64,000 bases of DNA from Acidovorax sp. Root219. Lineage in GTDB: Bacteria > Pseudomonadota > Gammaproteobacteria > Burkholderiales > Burkholderiaceae_C. The notes beneath the pieces are model-generated. The model was not told the DNA's origin. It saw only the letters and a list, made by a program, of their open reading frames with translations, and searched no databases. Where the stretch lies: contig NZ_LMIJ01000011.1 in assembly GCF_001428665.1 (NCBI RefSeq), positions 63,516-127,515 on the forward strand, given 5' to 3'. A program made the position numbers and the translations under genes. This document shows positions 34,575 through 43,091 of this stretch, one piece after another (the stretch's first letter is position 1; each line of letters starts with the position of its first letter).

Positions 34575-35552
34575 ATGAAAGCATGTATCTACGGCGCCGG
34601 CGCCATTGGCGGCTGGATCGGCCTGGCCCTGGCGCAAGCGGGCAGCGAGGTCAGCATGGTGGCGCGCGGCGCCACGCTGGCGGCCCTTGAGAAACACGGC
34701 CTGCGCTTGCGCCGCCCCGATGACAGTGTGGTGCACGCCTCCGTGCGCGCCAGCGACAGCACGGCCGCATTGGGCGTGCAGGACCTGGTGGTGGTGGCCG
34801 TGAAGGCGCCGGGCCTGCCCGAGGTGGCGCGCGCCATGGCCCCGCTGATCGGCCCCCAGACGGTCGTGCTGACCGCGATGAACGGCGTGCCCTGGTGGTT
34901 CCTGGGTGGCTGCAGCGGCGCGGCGCAAGGCCGCACGCTGGAATCGGTGGACCCCGGCGGTGCCATCGCCCGTTCCATCCCCGCAGGCCAGGGACTGGGC
35001 AGCGTGGTGCACACCAGTTGCTCGCTGGAGGCACCGGGCTTCGTCAAGCAGCACTTCGGCAACCGGCTGATCGTGGGCGAGCCCGATGGCAGTGCCAGTA
35101 CGCGGCTGCAGGCCCTGGCCGACGCGCTGCAGCGCGGCGGCATCGACGTGGAGGTCTCCACGAACATCCAGAAGGACATCTGGTTCAAGCTCTGGGGCAA
35201 CCTCACGGTGAACCCGATCAGCGCCCTCACCGGCGCCACCACCGACCGCATCCTGGACGACGAGCTGGTGCGCGGCTTCGTCTCGGCCGTGATGCTGGAG
35301 GCCAAGGCCATCGGCGAAAAGCTGGGCCTGCCCATCGACCAGCAGCCCGAGGACCGCCACGCCGTGACGCGCAAACTCGGCGCCTTCAAGACGTCCATGC
35401 TGCAGGACGTGGAGGCCGGCAAGCCCGTGGAGATCGACGCCCTGGTGGGCGCGGTGCATGAGCTGGGCCAGATCACCGATACACCGACCCCGCACACCGC
35501 CGCCCTGCTGGGCCTGGCACGCCTGATGGCCCGCACCCGCGGTTTGTACTGA
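34575..35552 (+). CDS. 2-dehydropantoate 2-reductase family oxidoreductase
   Basis: A 325-residue protein of the ApbA/PanE family. The NADP-binding motif GAGAIGGWIG lies at residues 7-16, and the C-terminal domain has the conserved KLWGNLTVNPISAL, with the catalytic lysine region. True PanE converts 2-dehydropantoate to pantoate. Members encoded next to HpaI-type aldolases are often paralogues acting on other 2-oxo acids, so the pantothenate role is not assured. The ATG at 34575 is preferred; an in-frame ATG at 34557 would add six residues. It lies 30 bases after the aldolase and 22 before the GST. Confidence 0.9.
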   Translation: MKACIYGAGAIGGWIGLALAQAGSEVSMVARGATLAALEKHGLRLRRPDDSVVHASVRASDSTAALGVQDLVVVAVKAPGLPEVARAMAPLIGPQTVVLTAMNGVPWWFLGGCSGAAQGRTLESVDPGGAIARSIPAGQGLGSVVHTSCSLEAPGFVKQHFGNRLIVGEPDGSASTRLQALADALQRGGIDVEVSTNIQKDIWFKLWGNLTVNPISALTGATTDRILDDELVRGFVSAVMLEAKAIGEKLGLPIDQQPEDRHAVTRKLGAFKTSMLQDVEAGKPVEIDALVGAVHELGQITDTPTPHTAALLGLARLMARTRGLY

Positions 35553-35574
35553 TTTACTACTTCACCACGCAACC

Positions 35575-36183
35575 ATGCTCAAACTCTATTCCGCCCCCGG
35601 TACCTGCTCCCTGGCCGCGCACATTGCCCTGCAGGAGGCCGACGCCGGCCATGAATTGGTGACACTGGACTTTGCCAATCAGCAGCAGCGCAGCCCCGAG
35701 TACCTGGCCATCAACCCCAAGGGCCGCGTGCCCACGCTGGTGACGGAGCAGGGTGTGCTCTCCGAGACGACCGCGCTGCTGCTCTACATCGCCCAGCGTT
35801 TCCCGGCCGCGAAGCTCGCCCCTCTGGACGATCCGTTCGCGCTGGCGCGCATGCAGGAGTTCAACAGCTACCTGGCCTCCACCGTGCACGTGAATCACGC
35901 CCATGGGCGGCGCGCCGGGCGCTGGGCCGATGAGGCCGGCTCCATCGCCGATATGCAGCGCAAGGTGCCGCAGACCATGTCCGAGGCCTTCTCCGTCATC
36001 GAGAACCACTACCTGCAAGGCCCGTGGGTACTGGGCGAGGCGTATTCGGTGGCCGATGCCTACCTGTTCACCATTGCCTCGTGGCTCAAGTCGGATGGCG
36101 TGGACATTGCGATGTTTCCCAAGGTGGCTGCGCACACCGCGCGCATGCTGGAGCGCCCCGCCGTCCAACGCGCGCTGGCCTGA
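35575..36183 (+). CDS. glutathione S-transferase (beta-like)
   Basis: A 202-residue cytosolic GST. The thioredoxin-like N-terminal domain begins MLKLYSAPGTCSLAAHIALQEA, with a cysteine at position 11 as in bacterial beta-class enzymes, then NPKGRVPTL with the cis-proline and SETTALLLYIA for the glutathione glutamyl site. The all-helical C-terminal domain contains SVADAYLF. It conjugates or reduces electrophiles with glutathione. It ends the aldolase/reductase/GST run and is followed directly by a strong stem-loop terminator. Confidence 0.92.
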   Translation: MLKLYSAPGTCSLAAHIALQEADAGHELVTLDFANQQQRSPEYLAINPKGRVPTLVTEQGVLSETTALLLYIAQRFPAAKLAPLDDPFALARMQEFNSYLASTVHVNHAHGRRAGRWADEAGSIADMQRKVPQTMSEAFSVIENHYLQGPWVLGEAYSVADAYLFTIASWLKSDGVDIAMFPKVAAHTARMLERPAVQRALA

Positions 36184-36197
36184 TCTCTCTGATCAAC

Positions 36198-36238
36198 AAA
36201 AAAGCCCTCGCAGCCAGAAGGGCTGCGAGGGCTTTTTT
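36198..36238. terminator. bidirectional rho-independent terminator
   Basis: A stem of about 12 GC-rich pairs (GCCCTCGCAGCC with GGCTGCGAGGGC) with a short loop, flanked by six A on the left and six T on the right. It therefore works in both directions. It closes the GST transcript and could also stop transcription arriving from the minus-strand peptide-binding protein gene at 36359. Confidence 0.9.
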
Positions 36239-36358
36239 CGCGAGTGAGCCCGGTGCCCACGGCTTTGGATTCGACCGGATAGGCAGGCGGGAAGCCGCAG
36301 ACAGTGCTGTAGCACGGCAAGGCTGCCCAACGACGCTAGCCGGTTGAAGGCAAAGCTG

Positions 36359-37939
36359 TCAGTTGACCTTGAGAATGCGCCAATCGACGCGGTTGTCCGC
36401 ACGGTGCACGATGTCCACTTTCTGAGTGGCCGCCCAGGGGATGATCTGGTTGTACAGCGGAATGTGCGAGATCAACTCGTGGTCGGCGATCAGGGCCTTT
36501 TCGATCAGGCCGTTGCGCGTGGCGGTGTCGGTCTCCTTCTTGATGCGCTCGATCAACGCGTCCTGTTGCGGGTTGGAGAAGCGCCCCAGGTTGAAGTTGC
36601 CGTCGCCGCCGGCACCGCTGGAACGGACCAGCGACTGCAGCGAGTAGAAGGCGTCGAAGGTCGGCACGCCCCAGCCCAGCAGGTAGATGCTGGCCTCGTT
36701 GCGCTGGATCATCGGGAAGTAAGTGGCAAACGGCAGCGAACGCAGCTTGGCCTTGACGCCGATCCTGGCCCACTGGGCCGTGATGGCCTGGCACAGCTGC
36801 TCGTCATTGATATAGCGGCCCGCGCTGCAGGCAAAGTCGACCTCGAAGCCCTGCGGGTAGCCGGCCTCGGCCAGCAGCTTCTGCGCGGCAGAGGGGTCAT
36901 AGGGCCAGCGTGCGTCGGCCTTGGGCGTCCAGCCGTTGACCTGGCGCGCGATGATGGCGCCCGTGGGTTGGGCCAGGCCGCGCAGCACCACGCGCTGGAT
37001 GGCGCTGATGTCGATGGCCTGGTAGAGCGCCTTGCGCACGCGCACGTCCTTGAGCGGGTTCTTGCCCTTCACGTCGGAGCCCGGCAGCTCCTCGCGGAAC
37101 TGGTCCAGGCCGAGGAAGATGGTGCGGTTCTCGGCCCCGTCGAGGACCTTGAGGTTGGGCGTCTGGCGCACGCGCGGCAGGTCCTGCAGGCCCGGGTCGA
37201 GCACGAAGTCGAGTTCGCCCGAGAGCAGCGCGGCTGTGCGCGTGGCGTCGGACTTGATCGGCGTGTAGACAATCTGCGTCACGTTGCCCGTGTACTTGCC
37301 CTTGCCCCACCAGGTGGGGTTGGCCTTGAGCACCAGGCGCTGGTCGGGCGTCCACGACTCGAGCGTGAAGGGACCAGTGCCCAACGCGTTGCGGTGCGAG
37401 AAGGGTTCGTCCTTGGTCTTGATGTCCTTGGGCGCCGTGGCATTGTTCTTCTCGGCCCAGGCCTTGCTCAGGATGCGCAGCTCGGTGAGCTGGTTCACGA
37501 GCACGGGGTTGGGCACCTCCGAGAAGATGTCGATGGTGTGGGAATCGACCTTTTCCACGCGGTCGATGCCTTGGGTGTAGACCGCGAAGTTGGAGGTCTT
37601 GGCCTTGGCGCGTTCGAGCGAGAACTTGGCGTCGTCGGCGGTGAACTCGCTGCCGTCGCTGAATTTGACCCCCTTGCGCAGGGTCAGGCGCAGTTGCGTG
37701 GGGCTCACGCGCTTCCACTCGGTGGCCAGCGAGGGCTCGGGCTTGAAGGTCTTGCTGTTGTATTCGACCAGGGTGTCATACACCGCTGCATGCAGCGTGT
37801 TGTTCACGCCCACGTTCTGGGCATGGATGTCCCAGGAGGACAGGTCGGTGGAACGCGACCAGCGGAAGGTGTTGGCATGGCTGGCCAGGGGCAGCGCACC
37901 GGCCAGCGCAGCCGCCAGCAAGAGGGATTGGAATCGCAT
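36359..37939 (-). CDS. peptide/nickel-type ABC transporter substrate-binding protein (SBP_bac_5)
   Basis: A 526-residue periplasmic binding protein of the DppA/OppA class. A signal peptide is at residues 1-23 (MRFQSLLLAAALAGALPLASHA), followed by FRWSRSTDLSSWDIHAQN, a LTLRKGVKFSDGSEFTADD block near residue 95 and a KVDSHTIDIFSEVPNP segment, all typical. The ATG at 37939 is the natural start; the longer frame upstream has no signal. No permease or ATPase genes are adjacent, so it is an orphan receptor here. The ligand is unknown (peptide, opine or similar). Confidence 0.92.
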   Translation of the reverse strand: MRFQSLLLAAALAGALPLASHANTFRWSRSTDLSSWDIHAQNVGVNNTLHAAVYDTLVEYNSKTFKPEPSLATEWKRVSPTQLRLTLRKGVKFSDGSEFTADDAKFSLERAKAKTSNFAVYTQGIDRVEKVDSHTIDIFSEVPNPVLVNQLTELRILSKAWAEKNNATAPKDIKTKDEPFSHRNALGTGPFTLESWTPDQRLVLKANPTWWGKGKYTGNVTQIVYTPIKSDATRTAALLSGELDFVLDPGLQDLPRVRQTPNLKVLDGAENRTIFLGLDQFREELPGSDVKGKNPLKDVRVRKALYQAIDISAIQRVVLRGLAQPTGAIIARQVNGWTPKADARWPYDPSAAQKLLAEAGYPQGFEVDFACSAGRYINDEQLCQAITAQWARIGVKAKLRSLPFATYFPMIQRNEASIYLLGWGVPTFDAFYSLQSLVRSSGAGGDGNFNLGRFSNPQQDALIERIKKETDTATRNGLIEKALIADHELISHIPLYNQIIPWAATQKVDIVHRADNRVDWRILKVN

Positions 37940-38057
37940 GAAAGGTAGGCCTGTACAGAAAGTCTTAGTGCGCTGCACTATGGACCGGGCTTGCTTCCAC
38001 ACGAACGAATTTCTCGTTGTAACCTTATGCACCGCACCCCCAGGGCGCTGCCGGGTT

Positions 38058-38672
38058 TCAATGTAGCAGCAACCCCACGGCGAGTGCGACCATCATGGCC
38101 GCGACAACCGCATCGAGCACGCGCCAGGCGTGCGGCGATGCGAACAGCGGCGCCAGCCAGCGTGCCCCCCAGCCCAGCGCGGCGAACCACACCAGGCTTG
38201 CCAGGCTGGCGCCTGCCGCGAAACCCATGCGCAGCGATGGGGGGTAGGGGCTGGCGATCGCCCCCAGCAGCAGCACCGTGTCCAGGTACACGTGGGGGTT
38301 GAGCCAGGTGAAGGCCATGGCGGTGAGCACCACGGGCTGCCAACCGGCGGGCGCCGTACCGTCGGTTGCTACCTGCATCGCGGCAGGCTTGCAGGCGCGC
38401 AACAAGGCGCGCGCCGCATAGGCCAGCAGAAAGGCCGCCCCCAGCCAGCGCGCGGCCACGAGCAGTGCGGGGTGGGACTGCACGGCCGAACCCAGCCCCC
38501 ACACGCCGGCCTGCACCAGGATGGCGTCGGACAGCGCGCACACGGCCACCACGGGCAACACATGCTCACGCCGCAGGCCCTGGCGCAGCACGAAGGCGTT
38601 CTGCGCGCCAATGGCGATGATCAGGATGGCGGTCGAGGAAAAGCCGTTGGCAAAGGCCGAATAAAGGTTCAT
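38058..38672 (-). CDS. argO: LysE/ArgO-type amino acid exporter
   Basis: A 204-residue inner-membrane protein of the LysE superfamily with about six helices. The IAIGAQNAFVLRQGLRREHV segment at residues 20-39 and FTWLNPHVYLDT near residue 123 are the two LysE/ArgO signatures. It exports arginine or lysine analogues and protects against canavanine-like compounds. It is divergent from an ArgP-like LysR regulator with a 70-base spacer, the same layout as in E. coli and Corynebacterium, which strongly supports the assignment. The true start is 38672; the upstream frame is antisense to the regulator. Confidence 0.9.
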   Translation of the reverse strand: MNLYSAFANGFSSTAILIIAIGAQNAFVLRQGLRREHVLPVVAVCALSDAILVQAGVWGLGSAVQSHPALLVAARWLGAAFLLAYAARALLRACKPAAMQVATDGTAPAGWQPVVLTAMAFTWLNPHVYLDTVLLLGAIASPYPPSLRMGFAAGASLASLVWFAALGWGARWLAPLFASPHAWRVLDAVVAAMMVALAVGLLLH

Positions 38673-38742
38673 GGACCCGATGGTGCCCAGCCGTGGAGCG
38701 AAAGAAAAGCTATACTTTTTTGCTACCCGTAAGCAAAACTGA
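38673..38742. promoter_or_regulatory. argO/argP divergent promoter region
   Basis: A 70-base spacer between the exporter and its regulator. It contains an AT-rich stretch (TATACTTTTTTGC), and a TTGCT...AGCAA interrupted dyad just ahead of the regulator ATG (TTTTTTGCTACCCGTAAGCAAAA, arms TTTTGCT-like and AGCAAAA). That dyad is a plausible ArgP site controlling argO. Confidence 0.5.
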
Positions 38743-39651
38743 ATGCACCTCGACACCGCCCAACTGGCCGCGCTGGCCGCCGTGCTGGAGCAAGGCAGCT
38801 TCGAGCGCGCAGCACTGGCCTTGCACGTCACGCGCTCGGCCGTGTCCCAGCGCGTCAAGCTGCTCGAAGAGCGCGTGGGCCAGGTGCTGGTCCGCCGCGC
38901 CTCGCCCTGCACCCCGACCGAGGCCGGCCAGGCCCTGTTGCGCCACGCCCAGCAGATGGCGCTGAGCGAGGCCGACGCCTTGCGCAGCATTGCGGGCAGC
39001 AGCGCCGGCCTGGCGCCGGTGCGGCTGGCGCTGGGGGTGAATGCCGATTCGCTGGCCTCCTGGTTCGTGGACGCCATGGCCCGGGCCGCAGAGCCGGGCG
39101 AAGGCAGGGCCCCGCCCATCACTTTCGACATCCACGTCGAGGACCAGGACCATTCTTCCGAGCTGCTGCGCCAGGGCCGTGTGATGGCCGCCGTGACCGC
39201 CGAGCCGCAACCCGTGCAGGGCTGCCAGGTGGTGCGCCTGGGCACCATGCGCTACCGGGCGCTGGCCAGCCCCGCGTTCATGGCACGCCACTTTGCCCAG
39301 GGTGTGACCGCCGCAGCGCTGGCCCAGGCACCCGTGCTGGTCTTCAACCGCAAGGACGCCCTGCAGGAGCGCTTCATGCGCCGCATCGCCCGGCGCGCGC
39401 TGGCGCCACCAGTGCACTGGCTGCCCTCGTCCCAAGGCTTCGTAGCAGCCACCCTGGCCGGGCTGGGCTGGGGCATGAGCCCCGAGCAACTGGCACGCGA
39501 GGCCATCGACGCCGGCCACCTGGTCGAACTGGTACCCGGCAAGCCAGTGGACGTGGCACTGCACTGGCAGTTCTGGCGCCTGGACGTACAGGCACTGCAG
39601 CGCATGACCGAGGCGGTGCAGCAGGCTGCGGCCACCGCCTTGCTGCCTTAG
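38743..39651 (+). CDS. argP: ArgP/LysG-type LysR regulator
   Basis: A 302-residue LysR protein of the ArgP (IciA) group. Residues 3-60 are the helix-turn-helix (LDTAQLAALAAVLEQGSFERAALALHVTRSAVSQRVKLLE), with ALSEADALR and a C-terminal effector domain that in homologues binds lysine or arginine. The start MHLDTAQL matches the compact N-terminus of ArgP. Being divergent from the LysE/ArgO exporter, it should activate export when basic amino acids accumulate. It is convergent with the siderophore-interacting protein gene, nine bases apart. Confidence 0.92.
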   Translation: MHLDTAQLAALAAVLEQGSFERAALALHVTRSAVSQRVKLLEERVGQVLVRRASPCTPTEAGQALLRHAQQMALSEADALRSIAGSSAGLAPVRLALGVNADSLASWFVDAMARAAEPGEGRAPPITFDIHVEDQDHSSELLRQGRVMAAVTAEPQPVQGCQVVRLGTMRYRALASPAFMARHFAQGVTAAALAQAPVLVFNRKDALQERFMRRIARRALAPPVHWLPSSQGFVAATLAGLGWGMSPEQLAREAIDAGHLVELVPGKPVDVALHWQFWRLDVQALQRMTEAVQQAAATALLP

Positions 39652-39660
39652 GCTGCGGGA

Positions 39661-40467
39661 TCAGGCAGGAAGATCCTCGTGGTGGTCGGCCACGCCTTTC
39701 TTCCAGTAGGCCGCGATGCGCATGCGCTTGGGGTTCACGCCCGGCTTGGCCAGCACCACCTTGCGCAGGGCTGCCATGTCGGCGTGTTCGCCAGCCGCCC
39801 AGACATAGCCATCGCCTTCGGGGATCGCCAGCGCCTGGGCCGCCTCGGGCAGTGAGGCCACCCACTGCAGATCCAGCTTCGCGGCGCTGGCCAGGGGCCG
39901 CTGGTCGGCGGGGTTGCGCACCTGGATGCGCACCGTCGCGGCGGCTTCGGCCGGCAGCTCGGCCAGGCGGCGCACGATGGCGGGCACGGCGGTCTCGTCG
40001 CCCAGCAGCCAGTGCCAGGCAAAGGCCGTGGGCACCACCATGCTGCCGCGCGGGCCGGCCACGCCCACCCAGTGGCCCACGGCCGCGGCGGCAGCCCAGT
40101 CCGACGCGGGGCCGGCGTCGTGCAGGGCCACTTCGATGTCCAACTCTCCCTTGGCGGTGTCGTAGTGCGCCGGTGTGTAGTCGCGCAGCACCGGGCGCGG
40201 CTCGGACATCACCGGGCGGCCATCCTGTACCGTCGGCAGCGAGGCGCGCTCTTGCCCTGGGTGCGGCAGGATGAGCTTGATGTGGTCGTCAAAGCCCGCG
40301 CTCACGAAGTCGGCGAGATCCGGCCCGCCCAGCGTGAGCCGTACGAAGCCGGGGCTGACCTCGGTGCGGCGCAGCACCTGTGCATGGCGGGCCTTGAGGG
40401 TGTGGCGCACGCGGGTGATGGCCAGAGGATCGTTGGAGGCAAGGGGGTTGGAGGCGTCAGTGCTCAT
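39661..40467 (-). CDS. siderophore-interacting protein (ViuB/YqjH family)
   Basis: A 268-residue flavin-dependent ferric-chelate reductase. The FAD-binding domain shows DDHIKLILPHPGQ and the motif RDYTPAHYD (R-x-Y-T), and the C-terminal NAD(P)H domain has LLGDETAVPAI and WAAGEHADMAALR. It would reduce Fe(III)-siderophore in the cytoplasm to free iron. It is divergent from a MarR-family regulator across a 72-base spacer with two strong palindromes, so it is probably repressed by that regulator, much as E. coli yqjH is by YqjI, rather than only by Fur. Confidence 0.92.
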   Translation of the reverse strand: MSTDASNPLASNDPLAITRVRHTLKARHAQVLRRTEVSPGFVRLTLGGPDLADFVSAGFDDHIKLILPHPGQERASLPTVQDGRPVMSEPRPVLRDYTPAHYDTAKGELDIEVALHDAGPASDWAAAAAVGHWVGVAGPRGSMVVPTAFAWHWLLGDETAVPAIVRRLAELPAEAAATVRIQVRNPADQRPLASAAKLDLQWVASLPEAAQALAIPEGDGYVWAAGEHADMAALRKVVLAKPGVNPKRMRIAAYWKKGVADHHEDLPA

Positions 40468-40477
40468 GATTTAAAAT

Positions 40478-40525
40478 GTTGACTTAATCAACCAGATCAT
40501 CCGCCAACAAGTTGACTTTGTCAAC
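40478..40525. promoter_or_regulatory. two MarR-type palindromic operators
   Basis: Two related dyads lie between the divergent genes: GTTGA-CTTAA-TCAAC at 40478-40492 and GTTGAC-TTT-GTCAAC at 40511-40525. Their centres are 33 bp apart, about three helical turns, so both would face the same side of the DNA. This is the pattern expected for cooperative binding by the adjacent MarR-family protein. Confidence 0.75.
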
Positions 40526-40539
40526 CGGTTGGCTTTGCC

Positions 40540-41001
40540 ATGCACCGCAACCGCCCCCCTGCCGATGTCTTTGAAGCGATGCACGACCTGATGCACGTGT
40601 ACCGCGCGCACATGGTGCGGGCCATGGCGGCCATCCACCCCGGTCTGACGATGAACGAGGTACGCGCCCTGGGCTTCATCGGTCGCCACCCCGGGGCCAC
40701 CCAGAAAGACCTGGTGCGCCACAGCGGCGCCGACAAGGCCCAGGTGGCGCGCATGGTGGCCCAGCTGGCCGAGCGCGGCTGGATCACCAGCCACCCCAAC
40801 CCCGAGGACGGCCGCAGCCGCATCCTGGCCCTGAGCGCGGAAGGCCAGGCCCTGCAGGACACGGTGCGCGGCCTGCGCCAGACGCTGTCGGCCCGGTTGC
40901 TGGAAGGCTGCGATGCAGGCACCCAAGCGCAGTTGCTCGCGCTGCTGGGACAGCTGCGTGGCGAGCTGGACGCCTTGCCGGCGTGCGGCCAGCGGGGCTG
41001 A
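40540..41001 (+). CDS. MarR-family transcriptional regulator
   Basis: A 153-residue winged-helix protein of MarR size and layout. Residues 55-100 contain TQKDLVRHSGADKAQVARMVAQLAERGWI and the wing NPEDGRSRILALSAEG, with dimerisation helices on both sides. The N-terminus has several histidines and methionines (MHDLMHVYRAHMVRAM), which could be metal- or haem-responsive but are not proof. It is divergent from the siderophore-interacting protein gene with two dyads in the spacer, so local autorepression and control of iron release are likely. Confidence 0.9.
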   Translation: MHRNRPPADVFEAMHDLMHVYRAHMVRAMAAIHPGLTMNEVRALGFIGRHPGATQKDLVRHSGADKAQVARMVAQLAERGWITSHPNPEDGRSRILALSAEGQALQDTVRGLRQTLSARLLEGCDAGTQAQLLALLGQLRGELDALPACGQRG

Positions 41002-41090
41002 CACAGGCACCACGCCCACCTGGCGCCGGCCCCATGCAGAATTTGCCTGTGGCGGAGCTGCCGCTTCGGGGCCACAATTGCACCAGTCCG

Positions 41091-41127
41091 TAAAACTTTA
41101 CGTGCAATCGTTAAAATTTGCGTGTAA
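41091..41127. repeat. direct-repeat pair ahead of the GNAT/collar-protein cluster
   Basis: Two near-identical motifs, TAAAACTTTACGTGCAA (41091-41107) and TAAAATTTGCGTGTAA (41112-41127), start 21 bp apart, two helical turns. The first also sits in the perfect dyad CGTAAA-AC-TTTACG (41089-41102). They lie 71 bases before the GNAT start in a 196-base spacer and are the only obvious regulatory candidates for this cluster. Confidence 0.5.
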
Positions 41128-41197
41128 CTTCGAGTTTCCGCGGCCCTGCGCCGCCAGGCAGCGCCTGCCCGGGTGGGCGGCAAGAAAGGTGTGGCAA

Positions 41198-41755
41198 GTG
41201 GGAGCGTCAACGGCGAAGCAGCAGCAGGCCCTCGCGTTGCGTCCTGCGACGGAGCAGGATGCCGCGTTCCTGTGCGCCGTGTACCGCTCGGTGCGCGAGC
41301 CGGAGCTCCAGGCCATCGGTTGGCCGGACGCCCAGATCGATGCTTTCTGCGAAATGCAGCACCGGTTTCGCACGGCGGGGTACGGGCAGTACCTGCCCCC
41401 CGTGGAAACGACCCTGGTGCTGTGGGAAGGAAACCCTGCGGGAATGCTCGCGGTGTGCCGCAGTGCGGAACGCTGGGTGCTGGTGAACATCGAGCTCCTT
41501 CCCGCCGCACGGGGCAAGGGCATAGGATCCGAACTGATTGCCCGGCTCCAGCAGGACGCCGTGTCCGCTGGCGTGGGTCTGCGGCTGCAGGCCGCCAGCG
41601 CCAGCCCCGTGGTGCGCCTGTACGAGCGCTGCGGCTTTGAGAGCGTGACCGATGACGGCATGGTGCGGCAGATGGAGTGGCCGCACAGCAAGCCACGGCG
41701 GGCTTCCCCTAGGAAGCCTGGCAGCCGTGGTACCGACAAACAGATAGTGGACTGA
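41198..41755 (+). CDS. GNAT-family N-acetyltransferase
   Basis: A protein of about 185 residues with the GNAT fold. LRPATEQDAAFLCAVYRSVREPE opens the domain, LVNIELLPAARGKGIGSELIARL is the acetyl-CoA-binding motif A (R/Q-x-x-G-x-G/A form), and ASPVVRLYERCGFE is motif B. The GTG at 41198 has AAAGG eight bases upstream; another GTG three codons earlier is possible. The frame runs back into the MarR gene, which is a shadow. It is the first gene of the cluster that continues with a Tat-exported binding protein and three collar proteins. A small GNAT often accompanies tail-collar clusters; its acceptor is unknown. Confidence 0.85.
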   Translation: MGASTAKQQQALALRPATEQDAAFLCAVYRSVREPELQAIGWPDAQIDAFCEMQHRFRTAGYGQYLPPVETTLVLWEGNPAGMLAVCRSAERWVLVNIELLPAARGKGIGSELIARLQQDAVSAGVGLRLQAASASPVVRLYERCGFESVTDDGMVRQMEWPHSKPRRASPRKPGSRGTDKQIVD

Positions 41756-41776
41756 TTGAACCAGGAACAACAAACC

Positions 41777-43057
41777 ATGGAATTCGAAGACACCGCGCCT
41801 TTGGCCCCGCAGGCCCTGGAATCGGAAAGCCGCCGGCGGTTTGTGGCCGGCACCGGAGCGATGGCAGTTGCCGCCGCACTGGGCGCTCCCGGCCTTGTCG
41901 GTGCTGCTCCCTCCTCACCCCTGGCCACAACCACCACCATGAGCACGGGCCGTACGCTGCGGGTAGGCATGCTGCTGCCCGAAGGGCGGGCTTACCCTCT
42001 GCTCGGCGCACAGTTGATGGCCGGCGCACAGGCCTTTGCGCAGCAGCAGACCGGTGGCCCGCAACTGCGCTTCTCGCCCGTCACCTACGGAAACTACTCC
42101 AGCCAGGCGCAACATGCCGCAGAGGAGTTGCTGGCGACCGGGCAGGTGGATGTGCTGGCCGGTTTCGTCCATACCGGCAAGCAGGCCGCCCCCTGGGAGC
42201 CCCTGCTGGAACGCTACCAGGTGCCCCTGCTCGTGGGTGATACCGGCGCCAACGCGCTCAGTCCCCAGGCGCGCTCGCCCTGGGTGGTGCACAACAGCCT
42301 GGGCCACTGGCAGGCAGCCTGGGCCGCAGGCCGCTGGGCCGCCAAGGCGCTCGGCCCGCGCGCCATTGTGGCCGTGGGCCCGGCAGACTGCGGATTTGAC
42401 CACCTTCCCGCCTTCGAGCGCGCTTTTGCGTCTGCCGGTGGGCGGGTGCAGAACACGGTGTTCACACGCTCAGTCGACGGGACCAGCCTGTTGGATGAAC
42501 TGGCGCTGCTGGTGCGCCAGACACGACCCGACTTCGTGTTCGCGCTGGACTCCGGTCACCGGGCCGATGCGTTCAAGCAATTCTGGACACAGTCGGACAT
42601 TGCCAGCCAAGTACCCCTTGTGGCCAGCGGCATGCTCGCGGAAACCATGGCGGCTGCCCACCAACCGGCGTGGGGATTGGAGATCTGGGCAGCACGCTCC
42701 TGGCAACCTCAGGCGGAGGGCACCAGCGGTGTGACAGCCTTTCAGCGCGTGCAGCAGCCCACAACATTCCATTTGCTGGGGTACGAACTTGCCCAACGCC
42801 TGCACGCAGCAGCCCGGTCGGCCCCTCTTGGACTGCCGCTGGCCCAGGCCATGGCAGCGGCCGTGCTGCAGACACCGCGCGGAGAAGTGCGCCTGGATGC
42901 GATCTCTGGAGAAACAGTGACGGCAGCCTACCTGCACGCCCTGCACCTGAAACAGGCCCGCGCAGCGGTAACCCTGCCCTCCGTGTCGGCCGCATCCTGC
43001 CAAGGATTGTGTGACGTGCTGCTCAGCCGGGTCACAGGCACTTATCTGGCAGCGTGA
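41777..43057 (+). CDS. Tat-exported type-1 periplasmic binding protein (Leu/Ile/Val or amide-binding like)
   Basis: A 426-residue protein. The N-terminus carries a twin-arginine signal (ESRRRFVAGTGAMAVAAALG), unusual for this class. The mature part has LRVGMLLPEGRAYPLLGAQLMAGAQAF, AEELLATGQVDVLAGFV and later ALDSGHRADAFKQFW, as in branched-chain amino acid or amide ABC receptors. The ATG at 41777 has an AGGAA site; a TTG at 41756 is the alternative. No ABC permease is nearby. Instead the gene sits 34 bases ahead of three tail-collar proteins, so a role in binding a surface ligand or in assembly seems more likely than nutrient uptake. Confidence 0.82.
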   Translation: MEFEDTAPLAPQALESESRRRFVAGTGAMAVAAALGAPGLVGAAPSSPLATTTTMSTGRTLRVGMLLPEGRAYPLLGAQLMAGAQAFAQQQTGGPQLRFSPVTYGNYSSQAQHAAEELLATGQVDVLAGFVHTGKQAAPWEPLLERYQVPLLVGDTGANALSPQARSPWVVHNSLGHWQAAWAAGRWAAKALGPRAIVAVGPADCGFDHLPAFERAFASAGGRVQNTVFTRSVDGTSLLDELALLVRQTRPDFVFALDSGHRADAFKQFWTQSDIASQVPLVASGMLAETMAAAHQPAWGLEIWAARSWQPQAEGTSGVTAFQRVQQPTTFHLLGYELAQRLHAAARSAPLGLPLAQAMAAAVLQTPRGEVRLDAISGETVTAAYLHALHLKQARAAVTLPSVSAASCQGLCDVLLSRVTGTYLAA

Positions 43058-43091
43058 GCATCTTCCAGAATTTCCTAGAAAGCGATTGACG

